A stretch of 64,000 nt of DNA from CAWGGS01 sp963822095 (GTDB taxonomy: Bacteria > Desulfobacterota > Desulfobulbia > Desulfobulbales > Desulfocapsaceae). The position numbers and the translations under genes are program-made. How positions within the stretch are numbered: the first letter of the stretch is position 1; every line of letters starts with the position of its first letter. The notes beneath the pieces were generated by a model that was given only the letters and a program-made list of their open reading frames with translations, did not search any database and was not told where the DNA came from. The stretch is taken from assembly GCA_963822095.1 (NCBI GenBank), contig CAWGGS010000086.1, positions 1 through 64,000 of the forward strand, in the 5' to 3' direction. Shown here piece by piece: positions 33,848-42,637 of the stretch.

Positions 33848-33930
33848 CACCTTCCAAGGCTCATTCAACCGACGCAAAAAAACCGCACGGCTGATTAGCG
33901 GCGTCTGGATAAAAGATTTATGAGGGCACC

Positions 33931-34389
33931 ATGATTCAACAATTGACAATGGAACAGCTCAAGGAAACAATAGGAAAAGAGATTATTAAAGGTGATTGGA
34001 TTGAAATAACACAGGATACCATTAATAAATTTGCTGATTGTACCTACGACCATCAATGGATTCATGTCGATGAAGCTGAAGCAGCCAAAGGTCCCTTCGG
34101 AAAGACAATTGCACATGGATTTCTGGTACTTTCTCTGATGGCCAATTCTATACTTGACCAGGGTGTTGCACCTTCCGGTTCGAGGATGTTAATTAATTAT
34201 GGATTGAACAGACTGAGATTTATTACTCCTGTACTCGTCGGCTCAAAAATCAGACTGGTCGGCATGCTGGCGGGAGTTGAGGAAAAGGGCGGAGACAGAG
34301 TTTTAGTGACCGTAAAGGCAACAATGGAAATCCAGGGGACGGACAAGCCTGCATTCATTGCCGACTTTCTGGTGATGCATTTTTGTTAA
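33931..34389 (+). CDS. MaoC-like (R)-hydratase family protein
   Basis: The 152-residue hot-dog-fold protein has FADCTYDHQWIHVDEAEAAK and GPFGKTIAHGFLVLSLMANS. The Asp-His pair is that of (R)-specific enoyl-CoA hydratases (D in FADCTYDHQWIH, H in IAHGF). It probably hydrates 2-enoyl-CoA or a related thioester. GAGGG precedes the start. It is followed at 34424 by a well-formed attC site, so it is probably a cassette gene. Confidence 0.92.
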   Translation: MIQQLTMEQLKETIGKEIIKGDWIEITQDTINKFADCTYDHQWIHVDEAEAAKGPFGKTIAHGFLVLSLMANSILDQGVAPSGSRMLINYGLNRLRFITPVLVGSKIRLVGMLAGVEEKGGDRVLVTVKATMEIQGTDKPAFIADFLVMHFC

Positions 34390-34423
34390 TATATATCAGA
34401 TAGTTCCCGGAAAAATCGCGAAG

Positions 34424-34479
34424 CCCTAACGATATCAGTACAGCCGATCGCTCTGCTCCGGCTGATTTTTTAGTTGGGC
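34424..34479 (+). other. attC site
   Basis: The left core CCCTAAC (one deviation) and the right core GTTGGGC (perfect GTTRRRY) flank arms ATCAG/CAGCCG and CGGCTGAT with a short loop. The length is 56 bp. It starts 35 bp after the MaoC stop, and the next gene starts 55 bp later. Confidence 0.72.
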
Positions 34480-34533
34480 GATCTTGTAAGAAAACGAGGC
34501 AACTCTTAGAAAATATCCACGGGAAGGATCTCT

Positions 34534-35346
34534 ATGCCGAATCAAAATAATTCTCAATATAAGGCCCAAATTGTATACTTTTCCCATGGTGGAGGTCCCT
34601 TGCCAATTCTTGGTGACGATAGCCACAAAGCGATGGTGGAATTCATGCGAAAGCTTCCATCTCAGCTCAAAAAACCAGCAGCTATTCTGGTCATCAGCGC
34701 TCATTGGGAAGAGCGCGTCTGGACTCTATTAGGCGCAAAAACTCCAACACTGTTCTATGATTATTATGGCTTCCCCGATGAAGCCTATAACATAAATTAT
34801 CCAGCCCCTGGAAGTCCAGATCTGGCAAAGAGAATCACTGAATTATTAAACAAAAGTAATATACCAACACGTATTGATCCTCAGCGGGGATTTGACCATG
34901 GTGTATTTATCCCGCTGAAACTGATGTACCCTCAAGCCGATATTCCGTTGCTTCAACTTTCTTTATTACATGGTCTGGATCCGAGTGCGCATCTTGCGAT
35001 TGGCAAAGGTTTACGCGAATTAATGCATGAAAATATCCTGGTGATTGGATCTGGATTTTCATTTCATAACATGCCGGCATTTGCTTGGGATGGTTCAAAT
35101 GCACCTGATCCAGCCAATGATGACTTTCAAAATTGGTTGATCGATGTCTGTACAGGCCCAATATCACAGACTGAGAGGGAACGATACCTGGTCGATTGGC
35201 CAAAAGCACCTTCCGCACGCTATTGTCATCCTCGCGAAGAGCATCTGTTGCCACTTCATGTTTGTCTTGGGATGGCCGGAAAAGCCGCTAATGTGATATT
35301 TGATGACTATATCCTGGGCAAGCGTGCGCTTGCATTCTTATGGTGA
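34534..35346 (+). CDS. Class III (LigB-type) extradiol ring-opening dioxygenase, YgiD/DODA-like
   Basis: The 270-residue protein shows the DODA-type pattern: YFSHGGGPLPILGDD with a metal His, ILVISAHWEERVWT with a second His, RGFDHGVFIPLKLMYPQAD, then VIGSGFSFHNMPAFAW and EEHLLPLHVCLGMAG. Family members cleave catecholic rings such as DOPA with a non-haem metal. The substrate here is not known. It is followed 9 bp later by a cardiolipin synthase gene, so the two are probably co-transcribed. Confidence 0.93.
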   Translation: MPNQNNSQYKAQIVYFSHGGGPLPILGDDSHKAMVEFMRKLPSQLKKPAAILVISAHWEERVWTLLGAKTPTLFYDYYGFPDEAYNINYPAPGSPDLAKRITELLNKSNIPTRIDPQRGFDHGVFIPLKLMYPQADIPLLQLSLLHGLDPSAHLAIGKGLRELMHENILVIGSGFSFHNMPAFAWDGSNAPDPANDDFQNWLIDVCTGPISQTERERYLVDWPKAPSARYCHPREEHLLPLHVCLGMAGKAANVIFDDYILGKRALAFLW

Positions 35347-35355
35347 CGGAGAACA

Positions 35356-36798
35356 GTGAACACAGCATTAATTGGCGTACTGGTCCATGTGGTGCTCGAG
35401 CTAGCACTGATCGTTCGCATAATGACACGTCCTCATCGCGATCCGGCCTCGCGCATTGCGTGGGTGGTGGTAATCAGCGCCTTGCCAATCATTGGGATGC
35501 TGGTTTATCTCCTGCTGGGTGAGACCAACATTGGCCACCGCCGCATTGCACGAATGAAGGAGGTAATCCGGAGAATGCCCTCCGTGCCGGTAGTCAGCCC
35601 GGGTGACGAGAAAAACGTCCACGGCCACGTCCCCGAACGATACCAGCATTTATTTCGCAGCGGCAAATCGATTAATGGGTTTGACGCGATCGGAGGCAAT
35701 TTGGCACGTTTGATGGCCGACTCCAACGCTACCATCGACTCGATGGTGGCAGACATAGATGCGGCTTTAGACCATGTGCACCTGCTCTTTTATATCTGGC
35801 TTCCCGACAACAATGGCAGGAAGATGGTAGAAGCCCTTAAGCGTGCCGCCTCCCGGGGCGTTAAATGCCGTGCCATGGCCGATGACCTGGGTTCGCGAAC
35901 GATGATTCACTCGCAGCACTGGAAGGAAATGCGGAAGGCCGGCGTTCACCTCGCCCGAGCATTACCCATCAAAAATCCACTGCTGCGGGCTCTGCTTGGG
36001 CGTATTGATTTGCGTAATCATCGCAAAATTCTGGTGATCGATGGGTTGATCACGTATTGCGGCAGCCAGAACTGCGCTGACCCGGAGTTCCTGGTCAAGA
36101 CAAAATTCGCGCCGTGGGTGGATGCCGTGATACGCTTTGAAGGACCCATCGTCCGACAGAATCAGTATCTGTTTGCCAGCGACTGGATGAGTTACGCCGA
36201 CGAGAACATCAATCCACTACTGGACTTGCCGATCAGCGCGCCTCAGACCGGTTTTCCAGCCCAAGTCATCGGCACCGGACCCACAGTGCGGTACTCGGCC
36301 ATGCCGGAGATATTTGAGTCGCTGTTTCATGCTGCCCGCGATGAACTTGTAATATCCACACCGTACTATGTACCAGACGAGTCCATGCAAAATGCGCTTT
36401 GTGCAGCGGCTTGGCGCGGTGTTAAAACGACCATCATCTTTCCGGCAAATAACGATTCGTGGATTGTTGGTGCTGCCAGCCGTAGTTACTACAGCGATCT
36501 GCTGGAGGCGGGTGTTGAAATCTTTGAATACGTCGGTGGATTGTTGCATACGAAGTCACTTACGATGGACAACGAGATTACGTTGATTGGTTCCGCGAAT
36601 ATGGACCGACGCAGCTTTGAGTTAAATTACGAAAATAATATTCTATTTTACGATCCAGACCTGACTACCGATGTTCGAGCTCGGCAACAGGAGTACATTT
36701 CCAAATCGACCCCGGTTACCCAAGAGATGGTAGAGTCATGGTCTTTAACCACCCGGCTTTGGAACAATACCCTCGCGATGCTGGGTCCGCTTCTGTGA
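35356..36798 (+). CDS. cls: Cardiolipin synthase (PLD family)
   Basis: The 480-residue protein starts at GTG 9 bp after the dioxygenase gene. Two N-terminal membrane helices (ALIGVLVHVVLELALIVRIM; AWVVVISALPIIGMLVYLLL) precede two PLD motifs: HRKILVIDG with GSQN, and HTKSLTMDNE with GSANMDRRSFELN. It would condense phosphatidylglycerol into cardiolipin at the inner membrane. Its GC content is clearly higher than that of the cassette-like genes around it. Confidence 0.95.
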   Translation: MNTALIGVLVHVVLELALIVRIMTRPHRDPASRIAWVVVISALPIIGMLVYLLLGETNIGHRRIARMKEVIRRMPSVPVVSPGDEKNVHGHVPERYQHLFRSGKSINGFDAIGGNLARLMADSNATIDSMVADIDAALDHVHLLFYIWLPDNNGRKMVEALKRAASRGVKCRAMADDLGSRTMIHSQHWKEMRKAGVHLARALPIKNPLLRALLGRIDLRNHRKILVIDGLITYCGSQNCADPEFLVKTKFAPWVDAVIRFEGPIVRQNQYLFASDWMSYADENINPLLDLPISAPQTGFPAQVIGTGPTVRYSAMPEIFESLFHAARDELVISTPYYVPDESMQNALCAAAWRGVKTTIIFPANNDSWIVGAASRSYYSDLLEAGVEIFEYVGGLLHTKSLTMDNEITLIGSANMDRRSFELNYENNILFYDPDLTTDVRARQQEYISKSTPVTQEMVESWSLTTRLWNNTLAMLGPLL

Positions 36799-37089
36799 TG
36801 GAATCGCTCGAGAATGACGAGACAAAATTCAAAAACCCAGCATCAGCCCGCAGTAAATTTTCGAATTTGTGCATTTTCTGGATTAATGACATATGAGACA
36901 ATAGAGACATAGAGCATATAGATAAGAAATGCATAAAGAGCAATCTAACGAACCGCTTGAAAAGCAGCGGAAGAAGCAATTGGTTTTTTTAAAAAAATTT
37001 GTGAAAGTAGCTTTGTCCATTCCCGTAATTTGCAAGGGGTCCCAACCTCTCAGCTGGTACATTCGCTGGAAAATATAGATAAAAATGAC
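36799..37089 (+). other. Short gap with a possible attC-like site
   Basis: ATCTAAC (36943-36949) is a perfect RYYYAAC core, followed by ACCGCTTG and AAGCAATTGGTT arms. The right end has degenerated into a run of T. Nothing else is supported. Confidence 0.35.
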
Positions 37090-37821
37090 ATGCCAACATT
37101 TAATGAAAAGGACTTACTGGCCCTGCTGCTGGAAAACACTATCCTCCGATCAGTTGAACCCGGGATCTACTCTGTCCTCCCCGATAATAAATTTGGCAAT
37201 GAGTATGATACTCAGTTCGGTTTTTTATACGACTTGGTCGCGTGCAATCCGATCTACAATCGTCTTATTTGGGGATATTCTGTCAAAATTTTCCTCCAAA
37301 TTGCAACTGATGCACTTCGGTCTTCACCCGATGGAAATGTTTTGGACCTGGGCTGCGGTTCCCTTGCCTTTACCGCAAAAGCATATAGCCAATACACTGA
37401 ACGACTAGTGATTTTAGCAGATCAGTCTCTGAAAATGCTTAGAATGGCTAAAGCAAGGTTAATAAAACAAAACGGCACGATACCGGGAAATCTGGTTTTT
37501 CTTCATTGTAATGCTCTTAACCTACCCTTTCAAAGAAATGCATTCGCAACAATCGTTTCCGAGAATTTGCTGCACTGTCTTGATGAAACAAATATCATAT
37601 TGGGACAGTTGAGAAACATCATATCAGAGAACGGCAAAATCTATTTTACGACCTTGGTAAAAAATAATCGTTTAGCTGACAAGTACATTCAAATGTTGGA
37701 CGACAGCGGAAAGATAATTTCTAGAACTGTGGCCGACCACAAAGAAACTTTCAAACAAATCGGCTTGGCTGCAACATTCGAAACAAATGGTAATCTTTTG
37801 TCGATCCAGTGCGAAAAATAA
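37090..37821 (+). CDS. Class I SAM-dependent methyltransferase
   Basis: The 243-residue protein (start uncertain; a TTG at 37030 is also possible) has motif I LDLGCGSLAFTAKAY, ILADQSLKMLRMAKARL, CNALNLPFQRNAFATIVSEN and ENGKIYFTTLV, typical of Methyltransf_11/25. An N-terminal extension of about 80 residues (FNEKDLLALLLENTILRSVE) precedes the core. The substrate is unknown. It is AT-rich and isolated, and a degenerate attC-like site begins 13 bp after its end. Confidence 0.85.
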   Translation: MPTFNEKDLLALLLENTILRSVEPGIYSVLPDNKFGNEYDTQFGFLYDLVACNPIYNRLIWGYSVKIFLQIATDALRSSPDGNVLDLGCGSLAFTAKAYSQYTERLVILADQSLKMLRMAKARLIKQNGTIPGNLVFLHCNALNLPFQRNAFATIVSENLLHCLDETNIILGQLRNIISENGKIYFTTLVKNNRLADKYIQMLDDSGKIISRTVADHKETFKQIGLAATFETNGNLLSIQCEK

Positions 37822-37833
37822 TAAAAATCGGCG

Positions 37834-37888
37834 GACCAGTCGTTCCAGCGGATCCTGCAACGCAGATCTGCTGAACTCTACATTCTAC
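37834..37888 (+). other. Degenerate attC-like site
   Basis: CGTTCCAGCGGATC and GATCTGCTGAACTC are the usual left and right arms of short attC sites. The outer cores (near ACCAG and CATTCTAC) are decayed. Confidence 0.4.
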
Positions 37889-37972
37889 AGACCATACATG
37901 ATATAAACCATACGAAGGAACACGATCATATAGTGGGATAAAGCGCACCTATTGAAGGTCACGGGGGATTTA

Positions 37973-38268
37973 TGAAAACCTTATCAAGCGCCTTCGAAAT
38001 AGAGATATTGCCATTTCTGCGAGGCATCTTGATCTTGCGCTAAACGATGTCGGAGAAGTCGAGGTCCAGTTTTTGATTTGCTTCCGCAGATTTTTTTCAG
38101 CTTATTTTCTATGACCGAGATGATGAATTTCCTGCTAGAGCACCACTCTCATTCGATCTCAACGCGAATCAATTCATCGATTTTGAGGTGTTGGCCGTAT
38201 TGCTAACCTTATTTGTTCAGTCTTTGACGAAACAAGAATGTGGAAAACATGAAATCATTGTATACTAA
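37973..38268 (+). pseudogene. DUF3786 protein remnant, frameshifted and shortened
   Basis: The start ENLIKRLRNRDIAISARHLD resembles the N-terminus of DUF3786 proteins. After SAYFL the frame changes, and the C-terminus continues with YDRDDEFPARAPLSFDLNAN, then QFIDFEVLAVLLTLFVQSL to a stop at 38268. The usual middle part is absent. DUF3786 proteins are common in anaerobes and their role is unknown. Confidence 0.62.
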
Positions 38269-38274
38269 ATTTTT

Positions 38275-38289
38275 ACACCTGACAGGTGT
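38275..38289. promoter_or_regulatory. Palindromic operator candidate
   Basis: The 15-bp palindrome ACACCTG-A-CAGGTGT lies about 85 bp before the next gene, with a half-site CACACCTG nearby at 38303. It could be a regulator site. Confidence 0.4.
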
Positions 38290-38373
38290 TTTGCTGCTGC
38301 TTCACACCTGAAAGGGAAAAAACCCAATCCTTATTCTTGGTGAAGAAAAAATATCTAATGCGTCGTTTGAGAA

Positions 38374-39273
38374 TTGACCCAGAGGTCGAACACGGCAAAT
38401 GAGAATATCATCTTGGTAAACAAGGATCTTCGGACCATACAACGGCTGCGTTTGCAACGTTTCTGGATGGCTATGGCCACATACGCATTAGTGACCCTGG
38501 CAACAGTTCTCGTTACACACCTTGGGCTTGGGGAAATGAGTGGCAGGCAATGGGCGACGTTTATAGGGGTTGCTCTGTTGGGCAACGGCCTCTTCTTCGT
38601 TCTGTTTTACACAAATGCGAACTTGCGCTTTTCAGATCCATCATTGACTAAAGAACAGATTGTCTTTTCCGCCCTATGGGGCATGGTTGCCCTGTACTCT
38701 TTGCCAGCGGCACGTCCGCTTGTATTGATGTTTTACCTGCCCGCCTTTTGCTTTGGTATGCTGCGACTGACGCGACGACAGTATTTTGGTGTAACAGCCT
38801 GCGTGCTGGGACTTTACGCGGCAGTTCTAGGATTGGAGTACTTCCAAAATCGCCAGGGATTCAAAATCAATTATGAGGTATTTCTTTTCGCCCTGTTCGC
38901 AATTTTGCTTTCATGGTTTGCCTTTTTCGGTGGCTTTGTCTCAAATGCCAGGCGACGTCTGCGGATGCAGAAAGAGGAAATCCAAAAGAGCCATGAAGAA
39001 ATCACAATCGAAATGGAAAATCGAATACGCGCTCAGATTGAAAAAGATAATCTGATTGTTGAGCTAGAAGAAGCACTGCACAAAGTTAAGACTCTGAGTG
39101 GCTTTCTCCCTATTTGCTCATCATGCAAAAAGATTCGTGACGATAATGGCTATTGGAATCAGCTTGAATCCTATATTCAAACTCATTCAGATGCTGACTT
39201 CAGCCACGGCATTTGTCCAGATTGTGCTAAGAAGTTTTATCCAGATATTGACTTATATGATGAAAACGAGTGA
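38374..39273 (+). CDS. Multi-pass membrane protein with coiled coil and four-cysteine tail
   Basis: From the TTG at 38374 the protein has 299 residues (the next ATG, 38467, lies in the first helix). Five or six transmembrane helices (FWMAMATYALVTLATVLVTH through FALFAILLSWFAFFGGFV) are followed by a coiled coil (EEIQKSHEEITIEMENRIRA). The C-terminal domain is LPICSSCKKIRDDNGYW with GICPDCAKKF. The membrane part resembles sensors that normally carry GGDEF domains, and the tail is a domain often found at the ends of PAS or receiver proteins, probably binding zinc. A signalling role is likely, but no enzymatic domain is present. Confidence 0.72.
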   Translation: MTQRSNTANENIILVNKDLRTIQRLRLQRFWMAMATYALVTLATVLVTHLGLGEMSGRQWATFIGVALLGNGLFFVLFYTNANLRFSDPSLTKEQIVFSALWGMVALYSLPAARPLVLMFYLPAFCFGMLRLTRRQYFGVTACVLGLYAAVLGLEYFQNRQGFKINYEVFLFALFAILLSWFAFFGGFVSNARRRLRMQKEEIQKSHEEITIEMENRIRAQIEKDNLIVELEEALHKVKTLSGFLPICSSCKKIRDDNGYWNQLESYIQTHSDADFSHGICPDCAKKFYPDIDLYDENE

Positions 39274-39637
39274 TTATGAAATATTGGCCTAAAAAAGACA
39301 TTCGAGAATTTGATCCTTTTTTTTCCTGGGCTAAAGAGGATATCATATCTTAAAAAGTACTATTTACCTTTTCCCTGCGTTACAATACAGATGGCATAAA
39401 CCCCTTTCTGGATTTTAAGAAACTTACACAAATAAGATAATAAAACCGATCTTGAACTGATTCCATTGCTCTACTTTGTAGTAGAGCATCCATTTAAGCG
39501 CTATTGTCACGATAAAACTATCGCCCTGCTGTAACGACTACGACATCGGATCATCTCGCAGGGTAAGATGTCGTCAAGTCCCGTGCATCGGTTGCCCGGA
39601 ACCAAAAAATATTTCCAGGCAGATAAGAGGAGAATCC

Positions 39638-42031
39638 ATGGAGAACAATTATCCCTATGAACAACTCGGCTTTTTCTATCTTGGGCGAGAAATGGACTTC
39701 AATGGCACCAGCCAGGAAATACTGCCGTTTTTATATAAGAGTAGAGATCTCACCACCCATGCGGCGATAATCGGGATGACGGGCAGCGGTAAGACAGGTC
39801 TTGGAATCAGTCTGATAGAAGAGGCCATCATGGACAATATCCCCTCCATCATAATCGACCCTAAAGGGGACATGGGTAATCTGCTTCTCAGTTTTCCAGA
39901 CCTCTCAGGTGAGAGTCTCCAGCCATGGATCGATCCGGCTGAGGCGGCCAAGAAGGGAAAGACCATCGAACAGTATGCCGATGATCAGGCCAGGACATGG
40001 AAAGCCGGATTACAGAGGTGGGAACAGGGGACTGGGCGTATTGCCGCGATGCGGCGGAAAACATCATTTACCATCTATACTCCCGGCAGCAGCGCAGGCA
40101 TTCCGGTATCGGTTCTCGGCAACTTCGGTGCTCCTCCTGTCGATGTCCTCTCAGACGGTGATACCCTGAACGGACTGGTCAATTCACTGGTCACAGGGCT
40201 GTTGTCGCTGGTTGATATCAAAGCTGAATCCGGTAAGAGTCGCGAATACGTTTTGATGAGTTCGATCTTTCTTCACTCCTGGAGAAAGGGTGAAGATCTT
40301 GATATGGAAACACTGATCGGCAATATTGTAAATCCTCCTTTTAAAAAGGTCGGCGTCTTCGGTCTCAACACCTTCTACCCTCAACCAGACCGCATGGATC
40401 TGGCCATGAAACTTAACCTTATCATTGCCAGTCCCTCTTTTGGCAGTTGGATGCAAGGGGAGCCCCTCAATATTCAATCCATTCTCTATGATGAAAACGG
40501 CAAGCCGAATACCGCCATTTTCTCCATCGCTCATCTGAGCGAGTCGGAGCGCATGTTTTTCGTCACCATTCTGTTGAACCGAATTATTGACTGGATGAGA
40601 AGACAGCAGGGCACATCATCGCTCAAGGCTTTGCTCTACATGGACGAGATCTTCGGATATTTTCCGCCAACAGCCAACCCACCGTCCAAAAGACCCATGC
40701 TGCTGCTTTTAAAACAGGCTCGAGCCTACGGTATCGGCGTGGTTCTGGCCACACAGAATCCGGTCGATCTCGACTACAAGGGTCTTTCCAACATCGGGAG
40801 CTGGTTTGTCGGTAGACTGCAAACCACACAGGATCAGGACCGCGTCGTAGACGGCATCGCCGGTTCCAGCGGCGGGAAGCTGGATAAAAAGACGTTAAGG
40901 AAATTACTCAGTGATATGAAGGGCAGACAATTCCTTCTTCGTTCAGCCCATCTCGATGAACCTCTTCTCTTCGAGACCCGCTGGGTCATGTCTTATCTCA
41001 AGGGGCCAATCTCACTTCCCGATATCGAAAAACTCATGGAAGAAAGAAAAAGCTCAACCCAGGCAGAGGTCATCGTTGACCAAACGGCCACAACAACTGG
41101 AACCGATACAGCCTCCATTCAGGACAATCCACCCCTTATTGCCGATACGGTCAAACAACGGTATTATCTCCATCCCGTGGAAAAAGACGAGTTCGTTTTT
41201 GAGCCGTGGTTAGCGGCTCGGGCCAATGTTCGCTTTTATAATGCTAAAAAAAATATCGACGAGATCACCCATGTTGCTCTCAGGATCTATCTCGACGAGA
41301 CTTTTGTCGAACCTCGTTGGCAGGATGCAGAGGAAATTTCTATAACCGAAAACGATCTTACCCCTAGCCCGCCTGACAACAGCAGTTATTATCCGCTCAC
41401 ACCCGCATTTACGAAAAATACGACTCTCAACCAATTTTCCAGGTCCTTTACGGATTATCTCTACCAGAATAAACGTCTGGAACTTTTCCGCGCCGAAGAC
41501 TGCAACCTTGAATCGCGCCCCGGAGAGAGTCAAGCCGACTTCACGGTAAGACTGGCTGATTCATTACGGGAGAAAAAAGACGAGGAGGTCGTCCGCCTTG
41601 AAGACCAATACAGGCGCCTTCAACTCGGCATAGAAAAAAAGATCGAGACTGCCCTGTCCAAGGTGGAAAAGGAAAAAGCTGATGTCGTCGCAAAAACGAC
41701 CGATACGATCCTGTCTTTCGGTACCGCAATCATGGGTGCCATTTTCGGCAGAAAAAGCATTTCCGTCTCTACAATTTCTAGGGCCTCAACCGGAATCAAG
41801 AACGCAGGACGGCTAGCCAGGGAGAAGGGGCAGGTAAAACAGGCCGAAGAAAATGTCCTTAAGCTTCAACAGGAACTCGAGGCGATTTCTGGTGAATTGG
41901 AGGAGAAGGCCGGTCGCATTGCTCAAAAGTACGATATAGAAAACTACGAGGTGACAACCCTTTTGCTCAAACCAAGACGCAGCGACATCTTCGATGTTGA
42001 TATCTGCCTGCTGTGGGAGATGGTGTCATAG
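39638..42031 (+). CDS. HerA-like (DUF87/COG0433) ATPase with coiled-coil C-terminus
   Basis: The 797-residue P-loop protein has Walker A GMTGSGKTGL (about residue 46), Walker B ALLYMDEIFGYFPP and a sensor motif VVLATQNPVDLDYKG, as in HerA/FtsK-type DNA pumps. An extra beta domain follows (about 500-610), then a long coiled coil (about 640-760) interrupted by a hydrophobic segment (IMGAIFGRKSISVSTISRAS). Members are DNA-translocating ATPases, some found in defence or plasmid functions. No NurA nuclease or other partner is next to it. AGGAG precedes the ATG. The function is unknown. Confidence 0.83.
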   Translation: MENNYPYEQLGFFYLGREMDFNGTSQEILPFLYKSRDLTTHAAIIGMTGSGKTGLGISLIEEAIMDNIPSIIIDPKGDMGNLLLSFPDLSGESLQPWIDPAEAAKKGKTIEQYADDQARTWKAGLQRWEQGTGRIAAMRRKTSFTIYTPGSSAGIPVSVLGNFGAPPVDVLSDGDTLNGLVNSLVTGLLSLVDIKAESGKSREYVLMSSIFLHSWRKGEDLDMETLIGNIVNPPFKKVGVFGLNTFYPQPDRMDLAMKLNLIIASPSFGSWMQGEPLNIQSILYDENGKPNTAIFSIAHLSESERMFFVTILLNRIIDWMRRQQGTSSLKALLYMDEIFGYFPPTANPPSKRPMLLLLKQARAYGIGVVLATQNPVDLDYKGLSNIGSWFVGRLQTTQDQDRVVDGIAGSSGGKLDKKTLRKLLSDMKGRQFLLRSAHLDEPLLFETRWVMSYLKGPISLPDIEKLMEERKSSTQAEVIVDQTATTTGTDTASIQDNPPLIADTVKQRYYLHPVEKDEFVFEPWLAARANVRFYNAKKNIDEITHVALRIYLDETFVEPRWQDAEEISITENDLTPSPPDNSSYYPLTPAFTKNTTLNQFSRSFTDYLYQNKRLELFRAEDCNLESRPGESQADFTVRLADSLREKKDEEVVRLEDQYRRLQLGIEKKIETALSKVEKEKADVVAKTTDTILSFGTAIMGAIFGRKSISVSTISRASTGIKNAGRLAREKGQVKQAEENVLKLQQELEAISGELEEKAGRIAQKYDIENYEVTTLLLKPRRSDIFDVDICLLWEMVS

Positions 42032-42230
42032 GTGAAAAAAAATCCCCCCCCTCCCCTTTGGAGAAGCCCCAACAGATCTTGGGCCAAAGGGGAACTGCAG
42101 AACAAAAAGAAACGAAGATACGCCTTTACTCCTGATAACTACCGGGCTGCTGGCAGCGGCAGGTCTGGCCATTGTAAGATACAGCCTCGGACTTCCGGCG
42201 GCACTTCTTTCGGTTGCCGGACTAGCCTGA
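42032..42230 (+). pseudogene. Small membrane protein remnant, frame-disrupted
   Basis: One frame reads SPLEKPQQILGQRGTAEQKE after runs of A and C. Another continues with LLLITTGLLAAAGLAIVRYS and LGLPAALLSVAGLA, a plausible transmembrane segment, to a TGA at 42230. The run of eight A and the run of C near 42035-42055, and a second shift near 42122, would have broken it. Confidence 0.35.
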
Positions 42231-42401
42231 ACATTTCATGAAAAATTTTCTCGGAATTGAATGTATTCTGTGGATATAAAGAGTTAACCTCATAAAATTC
42301 AAGCATGCACCGAGTACAATTTGTACCTGAACAAAAACAGTCAACCATAAATTTTTCCACCCTTCGGGAGAGTCGATCCGATCCGCTATCCCGCGTCGCT
42401 T

Positions 42402-42436
42402 GTGCGGTTCACATACTTCAGTAGAGTGAACCGCAC
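42402..42436. terminator. Stem-loop in the HerA/cNMP-PilZ gap
   Basis: Perfect 11-bp arms (GTGCGGTTCAC / GTGAACCGCAC) flank a 13-base loop between two converging transcription units. It has no T-tract. Confidence 0.4.
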
Positions 42437-42637
42437 GTCTCCAAGGCTTGCAACCGCCTCGACTCTTGAAATATCCAGGCTAGCTGTCCACTGGTTGTGG
42501 TTCATCCGAAAATCGGACAGGCAGGAGGAATTGCCAAGTTCCGCAGTGAGCTGCTGCCATTATCTGGGAGATTTTGAGAAGAGACAGAAAAATCTGGATG
42601 GGTAAGCAAGAATTATCCAACTCATCGTTATTGCTTA

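Noticed and set aside
33848..33930. attC between rsgA and the MaoC gene
   Set aside because: Some arm-like strings are present (TTCAACCGACGC, GCGGCGTCTGG), but neither core could be found.
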